Assembly: GCA_025363715.1 (NCBI GenBank)
Contig: JANYLR010000054.1
Location: forward strand, 34,201 to 98,200
Direction: 5' to 3'
Length of the DNA stretch: 64,000 nt
From: Holophagaceae bacterium
GTDB lineage: Bacteria > Acidobacteriota > Holophagae > Holophagales > Holophagaceae
Both the position numbers and the translations under genes were made by a program. The first letter of the stretch is position 1; every line of letters starts with the position of its first letter. Under the pieces are notes generated by a model, which was not told the origin of the DNA, ran no database searches, and saw only the letters and a list, made by a program, of their open reading frames with translations. Positions 33,883 through 45,105 of the stretch are shown piece after piece.

Positions 33883-35610
33883 TCAGGCGTAGAGCCGCTG
33901 GAGCCCTGGATCCTGGGTCAATTCTTCGATCAGGTCGCGGACGCTCACCAGCTCGCGGAGCTTGGCGCCGTTGCTGCCGGTGAAGAAGAGGCCGCTCTCC
34001 TCCTTGCCATGCATGGCGTCGGCCAGGCGGTCGGCGATGCAGTAGCCCACGGCCATGGCGCCCTTGCCGTGGCCGCATGGTGAAAGGCAGTTGCTGACAC
34101 AGCGCACCAGGGGCGCGGTGCCGGCCTCGATGTTCCGTTGCAGGCTGGTTCGCACGCCGCGGGCGGGCAGGCCCACCGGGGACTTCATGAGGCCGATGTC
34201 CTCGGCCTTGGCCCGGAGGATGACCTCCTTGAAGATCGGCGAGGCGTCGCACTCGAAGGTGCCGATGAACCGGGTGCCCATCTGCACGCCATCGGCGCCC
34301 ATGGCCAGGAAGCGCTGGATGTCCGCGTGGTCCCAGACGCCGCCGGCCACCAGGATGGGAAACTCGCCCCACTTGTCCCGCTCCTCGATGACCTCGGGGA
34401 GGATGTTCTCGAGCGTGTGGGCCGGATCCAGGCAGCCATCGTGGCTGAAGCCCTGGTGGCCGCCGCTTTCGGGGCCTTCCAGCACCACGGCGTCCGGCAG
34501 GCGGTTGAACTTCCGCTGCCACTGCTTGCAGATCACCTGAAGGGCACGGCCGGAGGACACGATGGGCACCAGCGCCACATCCGCGTCACCCACGTAGCCC
34601 GGCAGGGCCAGGGGCAGTCCCGCGCCCGACACGATCATCTGGGCGCCACCGGCGAGGGCGGCGCGCACGGCGGCCTCGTAGCCCTCGATGGCGCAGAGGA
34701 TGTTCACGCCTACGGCGCCCCGGCCTCCCGAGCGTTCGCGGGCCGCGCGGACGATCCATTCCAGAGCCTTGGGGGGGTTCAGAGCATCGGTGCCATCGGG
34801 CCGGCCCAGGCGCATCTTGGGGTTGGCAGAGCCGTGGTAGCCGGTGCCGATGGCCGACACCAGGCCCACGCAGCCTGCGCTGGCCACGGCACCCGCCAAG
34901 CCCTCCCAGGAGACGCCCACGCCCATGCCGCCCTGCTGGATGGGGTAGGCCAGGTCCAGGTTGCGGATGCGCAGCCGAGGCAAGGTGCAGGCACCTCGGC
35001 GCACGAAGGATTGGGCCATGGAATCCAGGCCGGCCATGAGGCGGGTCCGGAAGGCAGCCAGAGGCGAGGAATCAAGCAGCCCAGGCGTGCGGGGCTGGAG
35101 GCCAATGGCGCCATCGGCCATGGCCTGCCGGGCCTCGGCCTCGGTCTCGGCCACGGCCATGACGGGCAGACCGAAGCGCCGGAGGGCCGCCACATCACAG
35201 GCCCTGGCCAGCAGAGCGGCAGCGCCCCCGGCCATGGCCTGGGCAGCCTCTTCAGGATTCTGGACGGCGACGAGGCGAGGCATGTTGGCATGGCGCAGCA
35301 TGGCCAGCGAAGGGGGCAGTTCGGCGGTGTGGAGCAGGAAGGCCACGCCGGCCTCGCGGGCGGCGGCCATGACGTTGTCGGCGCTGTCCCGCAGGCCACG
35401 CAGATCCAGGCCGATCTTGGCGCCTTCGCGCATGGAGGCTTTCAGTTCCTGCAGCCGCTCCCGCAGCTTGACGGCATCTGGAAAGGCTTCCGTACGAGGC
35501 AGCGCCCAACCACCGGCCCGCAGGAAGGCCGCCTGGAAATCCAGGGAGCCCGGCGCCTGCCAACCCTGGAGGGTGGGCTGCGTGGCGGTTTTGAAGAAGG
35601 ACTCAGCCAT
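33883..35610 (-). CDS. Nitronate monooxygenase / FabK-PfaD-like flavoprotein with extended N-terminal region
   Basis: MAESFFKTATQPTLQGW...; PIQQGGMGVGVSWEGLAGAVASAGCVG, EGPESGGHQGF, GGVWDHADIQRFLAMGADGVQMGTRFIGT. Confidence 0.85.
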   Translation of the reverse strand: MAESFFKTATQPTLQGWQAPGSLDFQAAFLRAGGWALPRTEAFPDAVKLRERLQELKASMREGAKIGLDLRGLRDSADNVMAAAREAGVAFLLHTAELPPSLAMLRHANMPRLVAVQNPEEAAQAMAGGAAALLARACDVAALRRFGLPVMAVAETEAEARQAMADGAIGLQPRTPGLLDSSPLAAFRTRLMAGLDSMAQSFVRRGACTLPRLRIRNLDLAYPIQQGGMGVGVSWEGLAGAVASAGCVGLVSAIGTGYHGSANPKMRLGRPDGTDALNPPKALEWIVRAARERSGGRGAVGVNILCAIEGYEAAVRAALAGGAQMIVSGAGLPLALPGYVGDADVALVPIVSSGRALQVICKQWQRKFNRLPDAVVLEGPESGGHQGFSHDGCLDPAHTLENILPEVIEERDKWGEFPILVAGGVWDHADIQRFLAMGADGVQMGTRFIGTFECDASPIFKEVILRAKAEDIGLMKSPVGLPARGVRTSLQRNIEAGTAPLVRCVSNCLSPCGHGKGAMAVGYCIADRLADAMHGKEESGLFFTGSNGAKLRELVSVRDLIEELTQDPGLQRLYA

Positions 35611-35662
35611 CCTTAGCTCCGGTGGGGCAGGGATAAAACTCCGGCCCTCTATCATTCTGAGC

Positions 35663-35724
35663 CAAAAATCCTGTGACGGGGTTCAATGATTTGACCCTGG
35701 GTCAAAGCCACGGTTCCCCGTCAC
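35663..35724 (-). terminator. Two-tier terminator-like hairpin downstream of ilvC
   Basis: Outer arms gtgacgggg (35673-35681)/ccccgtcac (35716-35724); inner palindrome tttgaccctgggtcaaa (35690-35706); followed on minus by GATTTTTGG. Confidence 0.7.
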
Positions 35725-35733
35725 GGAAATTCC

Positions 35734-36804
<1,071 letters not shown>

Positions 36805-37344
36805 TCAGACGGACATCGCGCCACCGCCGGTGCGCAGGGGGGCGATGGCGGCCTTGACCGGAGTGCGGGTGCCCCGGGCCATGGCCACGGCGCCGGTCCG
36901 GCCAAGCTCGATAATGCCGAAGGGGCGCAGGGTATCCACCAGGGCCTCGATCTTGCCGAGGCTGCCGGTGCATTCGATGACGAGGGAGTCATCGGCGATG
37001 TCAACCACATTGGCGCGGAAGACCTCGACCAGCTGGAGCACCTCGGAACGCCTCGTTGGGCCGGCGTTCACACGGATCAGGGCCAGGTCCCGCACCACGT
37101 TCGCGCGGCCGATGCCCAGCTGCTGGACCTCCAGGACGTTCACCAGCTTCCGCAGGTGTTCCACCGCCCGGCGGGCGGTGGCCTCGTCCGTATCCACCAC
37201 CACCGTCATGCGCGACACATCGGGGCGCTCGGTGGGACCCACTGTGAGGGAGTGGATGTTGAAGCCCCGACGGCGGAACAGAGAGGCCACCCGGGTGAGG
37301 ACGCCCGGTTCGTCATCGGTGTAGACCACGAGCACATGGGACAT
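36805..37344 (-). CDS. ilvN: Acetolactate synthase small (regulatory) subunit
   Basis: 179 aa; ACT domain DDEPGVLTRVASLFRRRGFNIHSLTVGPTE. Confidence 0.95.
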   Translation of the reverse strand: MSHVLVVYTDDEPGVLTRVASLFRRRGFNIHSLTVGPTERPDVSRMTVVVDTDEATARRAVEHLRKLVNVLEVQQLGIGRANVVRDLALIRVNAGPTRRSEVLQLVEVFRANVVDIADDSLVIECTGSLGKIEALVDTLRPFGIIELGRTGAVAMARGTRTPVKAAIAPLRTGGGAMSV

Positions 37345-37358
37345 GGGAGCTCCTTCGT

Positions 37359-39113
37359 TCAGACCGGATCCTGGCCGGTCTCGGCCAGGACGCTGGGGGC
37401 GGGGCGGCGGATCATGTCGTGGAGGGCGGCGCCAGCAGGCACCATGGGGTACACGCTGTCCTCCTGCTCGACCTTGAACTCGATCAGCGCCGTGCCCTTG
37501 ACGGTGCGGGCGGCCTCCACGGCGGTGGCCAGCTCACTGCGGGCCTCCACCCGCTGGCCATGGACGCCAAAGGCGTCGGCGAGCTTCACGAAATCCGGGG
37601 AAAGGATCGGGGTCGCGGCGTAGCGGCCCTCGTAGAACAGGGCCTGCCACTGCCGGACCATGCCCAGATAGCCGTTGTTGATGATGGCGATGTTCACCTT
37701 CACGTCCTCCTGCACGGCGGTCATCAGTTCGGCGAAGGTCATCTGGAAGCCGCCATCGCCAGCCACCACCCAAACCTCGGCCTCGGGCCGGGCCAGCTTG
37801 GCGCCGATGGCGGCAGGAAGGGCGAAGCCCATGGTCCCGGCGCCGCCACTGGTGATGAGGCTGCGCTCGCCATCGTGCTTGTAATACTGCGCCTCCCACA
37901 TCTGGTGCTGGCCCACATCCGTCACCACCACGGCCTCGCCCTTGGTGAGGCGCCAGAGGTCGTGCATGACGTGGGCGGCGTAGAGGTGGCCGTCATCGGG
38001 CAGGTTCTTGATGTCCCGCACGGCCGAGTCCCCCTTCCACTCGCGGATGCTGCCCAGCCATTCGGAGCGGTCGGCCACCGGCACCTGGGGCAGCAGGGCC
38101 CGCAGCACATCGCCCAGATCCGCGGCGATGGCCACGTCCACGGGCACGAGCTTGTTCAGCTCGCTGGCGTCGATATCGATGTGGATCTTCTTTGCGTGGG
38201 GTGCGTACTCCTTGAGCTTGCCGGTCACCCGGTCGTCGAAGCGCATGCCCAGGGCGAGCAGCAGGTCAGCCTCCTGGATGGCCCGGTTCACCCAGGACTC
38301 ACCGTGCATGCCCATCATCCCCAGGCTGAGTGGGTGCGTGGCGGGCACGGCGCCCAGGCCCAGCAGGGTGATGGCGAAGGGGATGTCGGCGCGCTCGGCA
38401 AGAGCCAGCACCTCGGCCCGGGCGCCTGAGAGCTGGATACCATGGCCCGCGAGGATGATGGGCCGCTTGGCCGAGCGGATGAGGTCCAGCGCCTGGGCCA
38501 GGGCGATCTGATCGAGCGGGGCCGGCAGATGCCGCAGGTGCCGCTGGGGCGCGGCCGCCTCCCAATCCAGGGTGGCCCGGGACTGCTGGGCATCCTTGGT
38601 GATATCCACCAGCACGGGGCCGGGGCGGCCGCTGCGGGCCACGGCGAAGGCTTCGCGGATGGCCGGGACGATGTCCTCGGCCCGGGTGACCAGGTAGGTG
38701 TGCTTGGTCACAGGCCGGGTGATGCCCGTGATGTCCACTTCCTGGAAGGCGTCCGTGCCCAGCAGGCCCGAGCCCACCTGGCCCGTGATCGCCACCAGTG
38801 GAGTGGAGTCGAGCATGGCCGTGGCCAGGCCCGTGACCAGGTTGGTGGCGCCGGGCCCCGAGGTGGCCACCACCACGCCCACGCGCCCGCTGGCCCGGGC
38901 ATAGCCATCGGCCATGTGCACGGCGCTCTGCTCGTGGCGCACCAGCACGTGCCGGATGGTGTACTCCGTCATGGCGTCGTAGGTGGGCAGGATGGCCCCG
39001 CCGGGGTAGCCGAAGACGATATCCACCCCCTCGCGGGTCAGGCTTTCCCAGATGAGCTGCGCGCCGGTTTGCGGCCCTGCCGGTGCGATGGACATGGAAC
39101 CCTCCTTGTTCAA
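37359..39113 (-). CDS. ilvB: Acetolactate synthase large (catalytic) subunit
   Basis: 584 aa ThDP enzyme; VFGYPGGAILPTYDA, RHEQSAVHMADGYARASG, GDGGFQMTFAEL. Start possibly 39095. Confidence 0.96.
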   Translation of the reverse strand: MNKEGSMSIAPAGPQTGAQLIWESLTREGVDIVFGYPGGAILPTYDAMTEYTIRHVLVRHEQSAVHMADGYARASGRVGVVVATSGPGATNLVTGLATAMLDSTPLVAITGQVGSGLLGTDAFQEVDITGITRPVTKHTYLVTRAEDIVPAIREAFAVARSGRPGPVLVDITKDAQQSRATLDWEAAAPQRHLRHLPAPLDQIALAQALDLIRSAKRPIILAGHGIQLSGARAEVLALAERADIPFAITLLGLGAVPATHPLSLGMMGMHGESWVNRAIQEADLLLALGMRFDDRVTGKLKEYAPHAKKIHIDIDASELNKLVPVDVAIAADLGDVLRALLPQVPVADRSEWLGSIREWKGDSAVRDIKNLPDDGHLYAAHVMHDLWRLTKGEAVVVTDVGQHQMWEAQYYKHDGERSLITSGGAGTMGFALPAAIGAKLARPEAEVWVVAGDGGFQMTFAELMTAVQEDVKVNIAIINNGYLGMVRQWQALFYEGRYAATPILSPDFVKLADAFGVHGQRVEARSELATAVEAARTVKGTALIEFKVEQEDSVYPMVPAGAALHDMIRRPAPSVLAETGQDPV

Positions 39114-39178
39114 TGAGCGGCGGTGTTGGCGCCCATTGCGGCGCGCGTGGCGAGGATGCTGGACATGGATTCCGCCGG

Positions 39179-40729
39179 TCAGTGCTTCGATTCGACGAGG
39201 GCGGGCACGGTGCCCCGGCGTGCGAACAGGACCTTGTTCGTGGCGTTGAGATAGGCCCGGAGGCTGGCTTCCACGATGTCCGTGCTGGCGCCCTTCCCGC
39301 CCTGGGTCACGCCATCGAATTCCACCTGGACGAACACTTCGCCCACCGCGTCCGCGCCGCCGGTCACGGCATGGATGCGGAAGTCGAGCAGCCGCCCCTT
39401 CAGGCCCGTGAGCTTGTCCACGGCCGCGAAGACGGCGTTCACGGGACCATCCCCCATGGCGGTCTCGGTGACCTCGCCGCCTTCTTCGGAAGCCAGGGTG
39501 ACCAGGGCCGTGGCGAACATCGCGGTGCCCGCCGTGGCCTGGAGGGCCCGCAGCTTGAAGGTCTCGGGGATGTGGGTGAGCCCGTCCCGCACGATGGCCA
39601 GGAGATCCTCGTCGAAGATCTCCTTCTTCTGATCGCTGAGCTTGGTGAACAGCTTGTAGGCCTTGTCCAGCTCGGAGCGACCCAGCGGGTAGCCCAGTTC
39701 CTCGAAGCGCTTGGCCAGGGCGTGGCGGCCCGAGTGCTTGCCCAGCACCAGGTGGGTCTGGCGCACGCCCACGGATTCCGGCGTCATGATTTCGTAGGTG
39801 GAGCGGTGGCTCAACATGCCATGCTGGTGGATGCCGCTTTCGTGGGCGAAGGCATTCTTCCCCACGATGGCCTTGTTGGGCTGGACCTCGATGCCCGTGA
39901 TGTTGACCAGGGTCTGACTGGTGCGGTAGATGGCCTCCTGATTCACGCCCGTAGCGAAGGGCATGGTGTCGCGGCGCACGGACAGCGCCATGACCACTTC
40001 CTCCAGGGCCGCATTGCCGGCGCGTTCACCGATGCCGTTCACCGTGCATTCCACTTGCCGGGCCCCGGCCGCCACGGCGGAGAGGGAATTGGCCACGGCC
40101 AGGCCCAGGTCGTTGTGGCAGTGGACGCTGATGGTCACGCCCTCAATGCCGGGGACCCGCTCCCGGAGGAAGTGAATGAGCTTGGAGTACTCTTCGGGCA
40201 CCGTGTAGCCCACGGTGTCCGGGACGTTCAGCACGGTGGCACCAGCCTGGATGGCCACGGTGAAGACTTCCACCAGGTAATCCCAGTCGCTGCGGGTGGC
40301 GTCCTCCGCGGAGAATTCCACATCCGGACAGAGGGACTTGGCCCGGCCGACGCCCTCGCGGATCATCTCGATGGCTTCGGCCCGGGTCTTCTTCAGCTTG
40401 TGGGCCAGGTGGATGTCGGAAGTGGCCAGGAAGGTGTGGATTCGCGGGCGGGCCGCCTCCTGGAGGGCCTCCCAGGCCCGGTCGATGTCCTTGGGGATGG
40501 TCCGGCACAGGGCGGCGATGATGGGCTTGCGGCAGGCGCGGGCGATGGCCTGCACCGCGGCGAAGTCGTCATCGGAGGACACGGGGAAGCCCGCCTCGAT
40601 GACGTCCACGCCCAGGGCCTCCAGCTGCCGGGCCATCAACAGCTTCTCGTCCAGGTTCATGCTGCAGCCTGGCGACTGTTCGCCGTCACGGAGGGTGGTG
40701 TCGAAGATGGTGATCCGCTCAGTACCCAT
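39179..40729 (-). CDS. leuA: 2-isopropylmalate synthase
   Basis: [24 protein letters not shown]...[17 protein letters not shown]...[15 protein letters not shown]. Confidence 0.95.
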   Translation of the reverse strand: MGTERITIFDTTLRDGEQSPGCSMNLDEKLLMARQLEALGVDVIEAGFPVSSDDDFAAVQAIARACRKPIIAALCRTIPKDIDRAWEALQEAARPRIHTFLATSDIHLAHKLKKTRAEAIEMIREGVGRAKSLCPDVEFSAEDATRSDWDYLVEVFTVAIQAGATVLNVPDTVGYTVPEEYSKLIHFLRERVPGIEGVTISVHCHNDLGLAVANSLSAVAAGARQVECTVNGIGERAGNAALEEVVMALSVRRDTMPFATGVNQEAIYRTSQTLVNITGIEVQPNKAIVGKNAFAHESGIHQHGMLSHRSTYEIMTPESVGVRQTHLVLGKHSGRHALAKRFEELGYPLGRSELDKAYKLFTKLSDQKKEIFDEDLLAIVRDGLTHIPETFKLRALQATAGTAMFATALVTLASEEGGEVTETAMGDGPVNAVFAAVDKLTGLKGRLLDFRIHAVTGGADAVGEVFVQVEFDGVTQGGKGASTDIVEASLRAYLNATNKVLFARRGTVPALVESKH

Positions 40730-40810
40730 ATCTTGGGAACTCCTTGGTCCAGCACTTGCCGGAGGGATCAATTGACGATGGCGCCTCCGGCCTCATAAAT
40801 ACATTTAATT

Positions 40811-40832
40811 TTTCTTATTATTCCATAAGAAA
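40811..40832. promoter_or_regulatory. Candidate LysR-type operator palindrome in the leuA/LysR divergent promoter
   Basis: tttcttat-tattcc-ataagaaa, perfect 8-bp arms, 6-bp spacer. Confidence 0.55.
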
Positions 40833-40866
40833 TTCAACTAATCTTGGAATTCGCACGGGAGCTGTC

Positions 40867-41787
40867 ATGGACCTGGGACAGTTGGAGACCTTCCTGGTAG
40901 TGGCGCGGGAGAAGAGTTTCTCGCGGGCCGCCGAGCGGCTCTACCGCACCCAGCCTGCGGTCAGCTTATCCCTCAAGCGCCTGGAGGAGGAGCTGGGCGA
41001 GACCCTTCTGGACCGAACCACCAAGGGCGGCACCCTCACCGACGCCGGCACCACCCTGCTGCCCCTGGCCCAGCGCATGCTGGACCTCCGCAAGCAGATC
41101 CTGGACACCTTCGGTTCCCTGAAGGGCCTGCAGATGGGTCGCCTGAACATCGGCGCCAACGACAGCGTGTCGGAGTTCCTGCTGCCTTCGATCCTGCTCG
41201 CGTACCAGCAGGCCCACCCAGCCATCCGAATCCAGGCCTACCGCCAGAGTTCGGAGCGCATTCCCACCGAGGTGCTCGAACGGCGGCTCGACGTGGGCTT
41301 CGTCTCCTATGACCCAATGCACCCGGAACTGGTGAGCGAAGTCATCCTCCGGGACCACATGGTGCTGGTGGTCCCGCCCGGCCACCGCCTGGCCAAGCGG
41401 AAGGAAGTCACGCTCGAAGCCCTCTCCAAGGAAACCTTCGTGGCTCACAACGCCATCACGCCCACCCGGAACGCCATCATCGACCTCTTCTCTCGCTGTG
41501 CGACGCCCCTGCGCATCACCATGGAGCTGGGCTCCCTGGCCACCATCCAGGAATTCGTGGCCCTGGGTGCGGGCCTGGCCATCCTGCCGCGAATGACCGT
41601 CATGGAAAGCATCCGCAAGGGCCGCCTGGTGGAAGTGAACGTCAAGGAGCTCCAGGTGGAGAAGCTCATCCGCGTCGTTACCCGCCGGGAGGAGGCCATG
41701 TCCCACGCCGCCAAGGCTTTTCTCCAGATGATCCGCGCCACGGATTTCGCCCGCACCTCACCCCTCGCCAGCAGGAAACACCCATGA
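40867..41787 (+). CDS. LysR-family transcriptional regulator
   Basis: MDLGQLETFLVVAREKSFSRAAERLYRTQPAVSLSLKRLEEELGETLLDR: LTTR HTH. Confidence 0.93.
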   Translation: MDLGQLETFLVVAREKSFSRAAERLYRTQPAVSLSLKRLEEELGETLLDRTTKGGTLTDAGTTLLPLAQRMLDLRKQILDTFGSLKGLQMGRLNIGANDSVSEFLLPSILLAYQQAHPAIRIQAYRQSSERIPTEVLERRLDVGFVSYDPMHPELVSEVILRDHMVLVVPPGHRLAKRKEVTLEALSKETFVAHNAITPTRNAIIDLFSRCATPLRITMELGSLATIQEFVALGAGLAILPRMTVMESIRKGRLVEVNVKELQVEKLIRVVTRREEAMSHAAKAFLQMIRATDFARTSPLASRKHP

Positions 41788-42659
41788 GATCCATGACCGC
41801 CTTCGCGGAAATCGTCCGACCCCTGGAGGCCGGTCAGCTGCGGCTGGCCCTCCGGAGCGTCAACGCCAAGTCCCTGGACCTGAGCCTGCGCCTGCCCCCG
41901 GCCCTGTTCCCCCTAGAGGCCGGCATCCGCGCCCAGGTGCGGGAGGCGGCCCAGCGCGGCAAGCTCGACCTCGCCATTGAGGTGCAGGACGAGCCCTCCC
42001 TGGAGCCCCGGATGAACCGCGCCCTGCTGCGCTCCGTGGCCAAGAGTTGGCAGGAGGATGCCGAATGGCTCAAGCTGCCGCCACTCACCGCCGAAGCCTT
42101 CTTTCGCCTGCCCGGCGCCTTCCAGTCCCCCGCCTCGGATCTGGGCGAACGGCTGGAGGCCCCCGTGCGGGAGGCCGTGAAGGCGTTGCTGGAGGTCTGG
42201 AACGCGGGCCGGACCCGGGAGGCGGACCGGCTGCGGCCCTTCTTCGAGGACGGCCTGGCCCGGCTGCAGGCCCTGCGGGAGCGCCTCCAGGCGGAGGCGG
42301 CCAGCCAATCCGCCGAGCTGCCAGAGTTGTACCGGCAGCGCATCGTCCAGATCCTGGAGGACGCTAGGCTGGCGGGCCAGCTGCCCGCCGAGCGCCTGCT
42401 GGCTGAGGCAGGCGTGCTGGCGGAGCGCCAGGATGTGCGGGAGGAGCTCATTCGCCTGGCGGCCCATCTCGACGATTTTGCCGAGCGCCTGGCCAAGGAC
42501 CGCCTGGAGGGCAAGGCTGTGGACGTCTGGTGCCAGGAAGTGCTGCGCGAGCTGAACACCACCGGCAGCAAGTGCAAGCGCATCGACATGACCCGCGCCG
42601 TCATGGAAGCCAAGGGCGTGCTGGACCAGATCCGTGAGCAGGCCGCCAACCTGGAGTGA
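41784..42659 (+). CDS. yicC: YicC-family endoribonuclease
   Basis: 291 aa; MRSMTAFAEI...LRSVNAKSLDLSLRLP...; C-term LNTTGSKCKRIDMTRAVMEAKGVLDQIREQAANLE. Confidence 0.92.
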   Translation: MRSMTAFAEIVRPLEAGQLRLALRSVNAKSLDLSLRLPPALFPLEAGIRAQVREAAQRGKLDLAIEVQDEPSLEPRMNRALLRSVAKSWQEDAEWLKLPPLTAEAFFRLPGAFQSPASDLGERLEAPVREAVKALLEVWNAGRTREADRLRPFFEDGLARLQALRERLQAEAASQSAELPELYRQRIVQILEDARLAGQLPAERLLAEAGVLAERQDVREELIRLAAHLDDFAERLAKDRLEGKAVDVWCQEVLRELNTTGSKCKRIDMTRAVMEAKGVLDQIREQAANLE

Positions 42660-42703
42660 GTCCACCGAGTCGTAGCGCTCACACCAAAGACCTTAGAGCC
42701 CCA

Positions 42704-42850
42704 AACAAAACCTGACGATGCCGCGACGTGGGGCTTTGTTAAGCGCTCTTTGCGGCAACCAGCGACCGGTAGGCCGGGATTTATCCATTGCTGCCAGGTT
42801 TCCGATTTAGGGGGATGAAATCCACATCCGCCGGCCAGTTCTAGGTTTCC
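42704..42850 (+). ncRNA. Possible structured RNA leader upstream of the chemoreceptor
   Basis: Hairpin gccgc(42720-42724)/gcggc(42752-42756); 10-bp bulged stem ggatttatcc (42777-42786)/ggatgaaatcc (42813-42823); about 260-nt gap before CDS. Confidence 0.3.
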
Positions 42851-42922
42851 GTCGCCCACCTTTCCCTGAGGTGGTTTCGCCACTGAATGCCGTACCTGGC
42901 ACCGGCTGCGGAGGAGTCTTCG

Positions 42923-45091
42923 ATGCCCATGACCATGAGAAGCCTCAAGTTGATGACGAGACTTTCCTTGACAGTGGCCGCGGCCTTCCTGCTCATGGCC
43001 TTCATCGCCTATCAATCCCTTACGACCATGCACCGGCAGCTCTACGAGGACCGGCAGCTCAAGACCAGGCACCTGGTCGAGACCGCCTATGGGGTCCTGG
43101 CCGGGTTCCAGGACCTGCAGCGCAGCGGCACCCTGACCGAAGGCGAGGCCCAGCGGCAGGCCATCCAGGCCATCAAGCGACTGCGATACGAGGGTAAGGA
43201 ATATTTCTGGATCCAGGATCTGGGGAAACCCTTCCCCCGTATGGTCATGCACCCCACCGTGCCGGCCCTGGACGGGAAGGTGCTGGACGAGCCCCGGTTC
43301 AACAAGGCCACCTCCATGAGTGAAGGGCTCCACGGCAAGACGGTCTCCCTCGACAACCGGAACCTCTTCGTGGCCTTCAATGACGTCGTCGAGCGCACGG
43401 AGCATGGCTTCGTCGAATACCTGTGGCCAAAGCCCTTGGCCGGAGGCGGCACCTCCACCGAGCTGTACCTAAAGCTGTCCTATGTGAAGAAATTCCAGCC
43501 TTGGGGCTGGGTGATCGGCTCGGGCATCTACATTGATGACGTGGACGCGCTTTTTCGCCAGCACGCCAAGAGTACAGGACTGCTGGCCATTCTCGGGACG
43601 CTGGGGCTCCTGATCATCTCCTGGCTGGTGCGGAGGAGCATCTTCCAGGATTTCGGCGGTGAGCCGAAATCCGCTGAAACGTACACCACCCGCATCGCGG
43701 GAGGCGACCTCACCCAGGACATCCCGCTCCGTGCCGGCGACCAGGGGAGCATTCTCTTCACGCTTAGCCGCATGCAGGGGAGCCTGCGGGACATGCTTGG
43801 CGGCGTCTCCCAGAATGCCTTCAAGATCGAGCGGAGCATCGAGAACCTCTCCTCCCAATCCAACGAGATCAACCTCGCCACCCAGCTGCAGGCCGGGGTG
43901 ATCCAGCAGACGCGCACGGCCATCACCGAAGTCTCCTCCAGCGTCGTGGTCGTGAACCAGCTCGCGCAGGACACCGTGGACCGTTCCCAGGGTGTCGTGC
44001 GTCTGGCTCAGGACGGCGCCCTGATTGCAGACGAGGTCGCGCAGGGCATGCGCGCCATCTCGGACACCATCTCTGCCTCATCGAATCAGGTGACCCGCCT
44101 GGTGGAGCGCGCGCGGGAGATCGAATCGATGGCCGCGATCATCAAAGACATCGCCGATCAGACGAACCTCCTGGCCCTGAATGCCGCCATCGAGGCGGCC
44201 CATGCGGGGCACCTCGGGAAGGGCTTCGCTGTGGTCGCCGACGAAGTACGCAAGCTGTCCGAACGCACCGGGAAGGCGACGGGTGAGATCACCCAGACGC
44301 TGCAGGCCATCCAGTCGGACACGGGGCAACTGGTTCAGGGTATGGAAACCGCGACGCCCCTGATCGCCTCTGGGGTCCAGCGAGCGGGTGATGCGGCCGA
44401 ATCCCTCCGGTCCATCGAATCGCAGGCTGTGGCCACGCTGGGGATGATGGACGAACTAGCCAAGGCCACCGGACAGCAGTCCTCCCGCATCGATGAGATC
44501 GTGGGCAATGTCACGGATGTGATGGCTGCCTCATCCAGGACCGAATCCGTCATCGACCATTCCCTGACCACAGCCTCGGAGCTGGGGGTAGCCGCCAACG
44601 ACCTGTTCAGCATGGTGAAGCGGTTCAATGTTGGCCTCCAGGAGGGGGGCGCCACCCAGGAGAAGCGGGAACAGGTGCAGGTGAAACCCCTGATGGAGTG
44701 GTCGTCAGCGCTGCAGGTTGGCCACGCCGAGATCGACCGCCAGCATCAGATCCTGATCGAGATCGCCAACCGGCTCAATGCGGCCATGCAGACAGGGCGC
44801 GGGCGCGATGTTTCCGGGACGATCCTGAATGAACTGGTGGATTACACCGTGAACCACTTCGGCTTTGAGGAAGGGCTCATGAACACCCACGGCTATGTCA
44901 ATCGCGACGGACACCTCGAGGAGCACCGGAAGCTGATCCAGAGCGTCACGGACTTCAAGCGGCAGTTCGAATCAGGAACAGCCTCGGTCTCCATCGAGCT
45001 CATGGGCTTCATCCGGGACTGGCTCGTAAACCACATTCTGAAAGTGGACAAGGCCCTAGCCCGGGACCTGGCGAGCCGCGGATTGGCCTGA
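42923..45091 (+). CDS. Methyl-accepting chemotaxis protein with periplasmic Cache-like sensor and C-terminal bacteriohemerythrin domain
   Basis: [80 protein letters not shown] signalling hairpin; C-term [19 protein letters not shown]...HFGFEEGLM...[10 protein letters not shown]...HILKVDKA. Confidence 0.93.
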   Translation: MPMTMRSLKLMTRLSLTVAAAFLLMAFIAYQSLTTMHRQLYEDRQLKTRHLVETAYGVLAGFQDLQRSGTLTEGEAQRQAIQAIKRLRYEGKEYFWIQDLGKPFPRMVMHPTVPALDGKVLDEPRFNKATSMSEGLHGKTVSLDNRNLFVAFNDVVERTEHGFVEYLWPKPLAGGGTSTELYLKLSYVKKFQPWGWVIGSGIYIDDVDALFRQHAKSTGLLAILGTLGLLIISWLVRRSIFQDFGGEPKSAETYTTRIAGGDLTQDIPLRAGDQGSILFTLSRMQGSLRDMLGGVSQNAFKIERSIENLSSQSNEINLATQLQAGVIQQTRTAITEVSSSVVVVNQLAQDTVDRSQGVVRLAQDGALIADEVAQGMRAISDTISASSNQVTRLVERAREIESMAAIIKDIADQTNLLALNAAIEAAHAGHLGKGFAVVADEVRKLSERTGKATGEITQTLQAIQSDTGQLVQGMETATPLIASGVQRAGDAAESLRSIESQAVATLGMMDELAKATGQQSSRIDEIVGNVTDVMAASSRTESVIDHSLTTASELGVAANDLFSMVKRFNVGLQEGGATQEKREQVQVKPLMEWSSALQVGHAEIDRQHQILIEIANRLNAAMQTGRGRDVSGTILNELVDYTVNHFGFEEGLMNTHGYVNRDGHLEEHRKLIQSVTDFKRQFESGTASVSIELMGFIRDWLVNHILKVDKALARDLASRGLA

Positions 45092-45105
45092 AGCCCTCCG
45101 CCAGA

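Noticed and set aside
42690-42850. c-di-GMP-I (GEMM) riboswitch assignment
   Set aside because: I could not align the conserved GEMM core (GAAA tetraloop/receptor and ACGCAAAGCC) by eye, so left as an unassigned structured leader.
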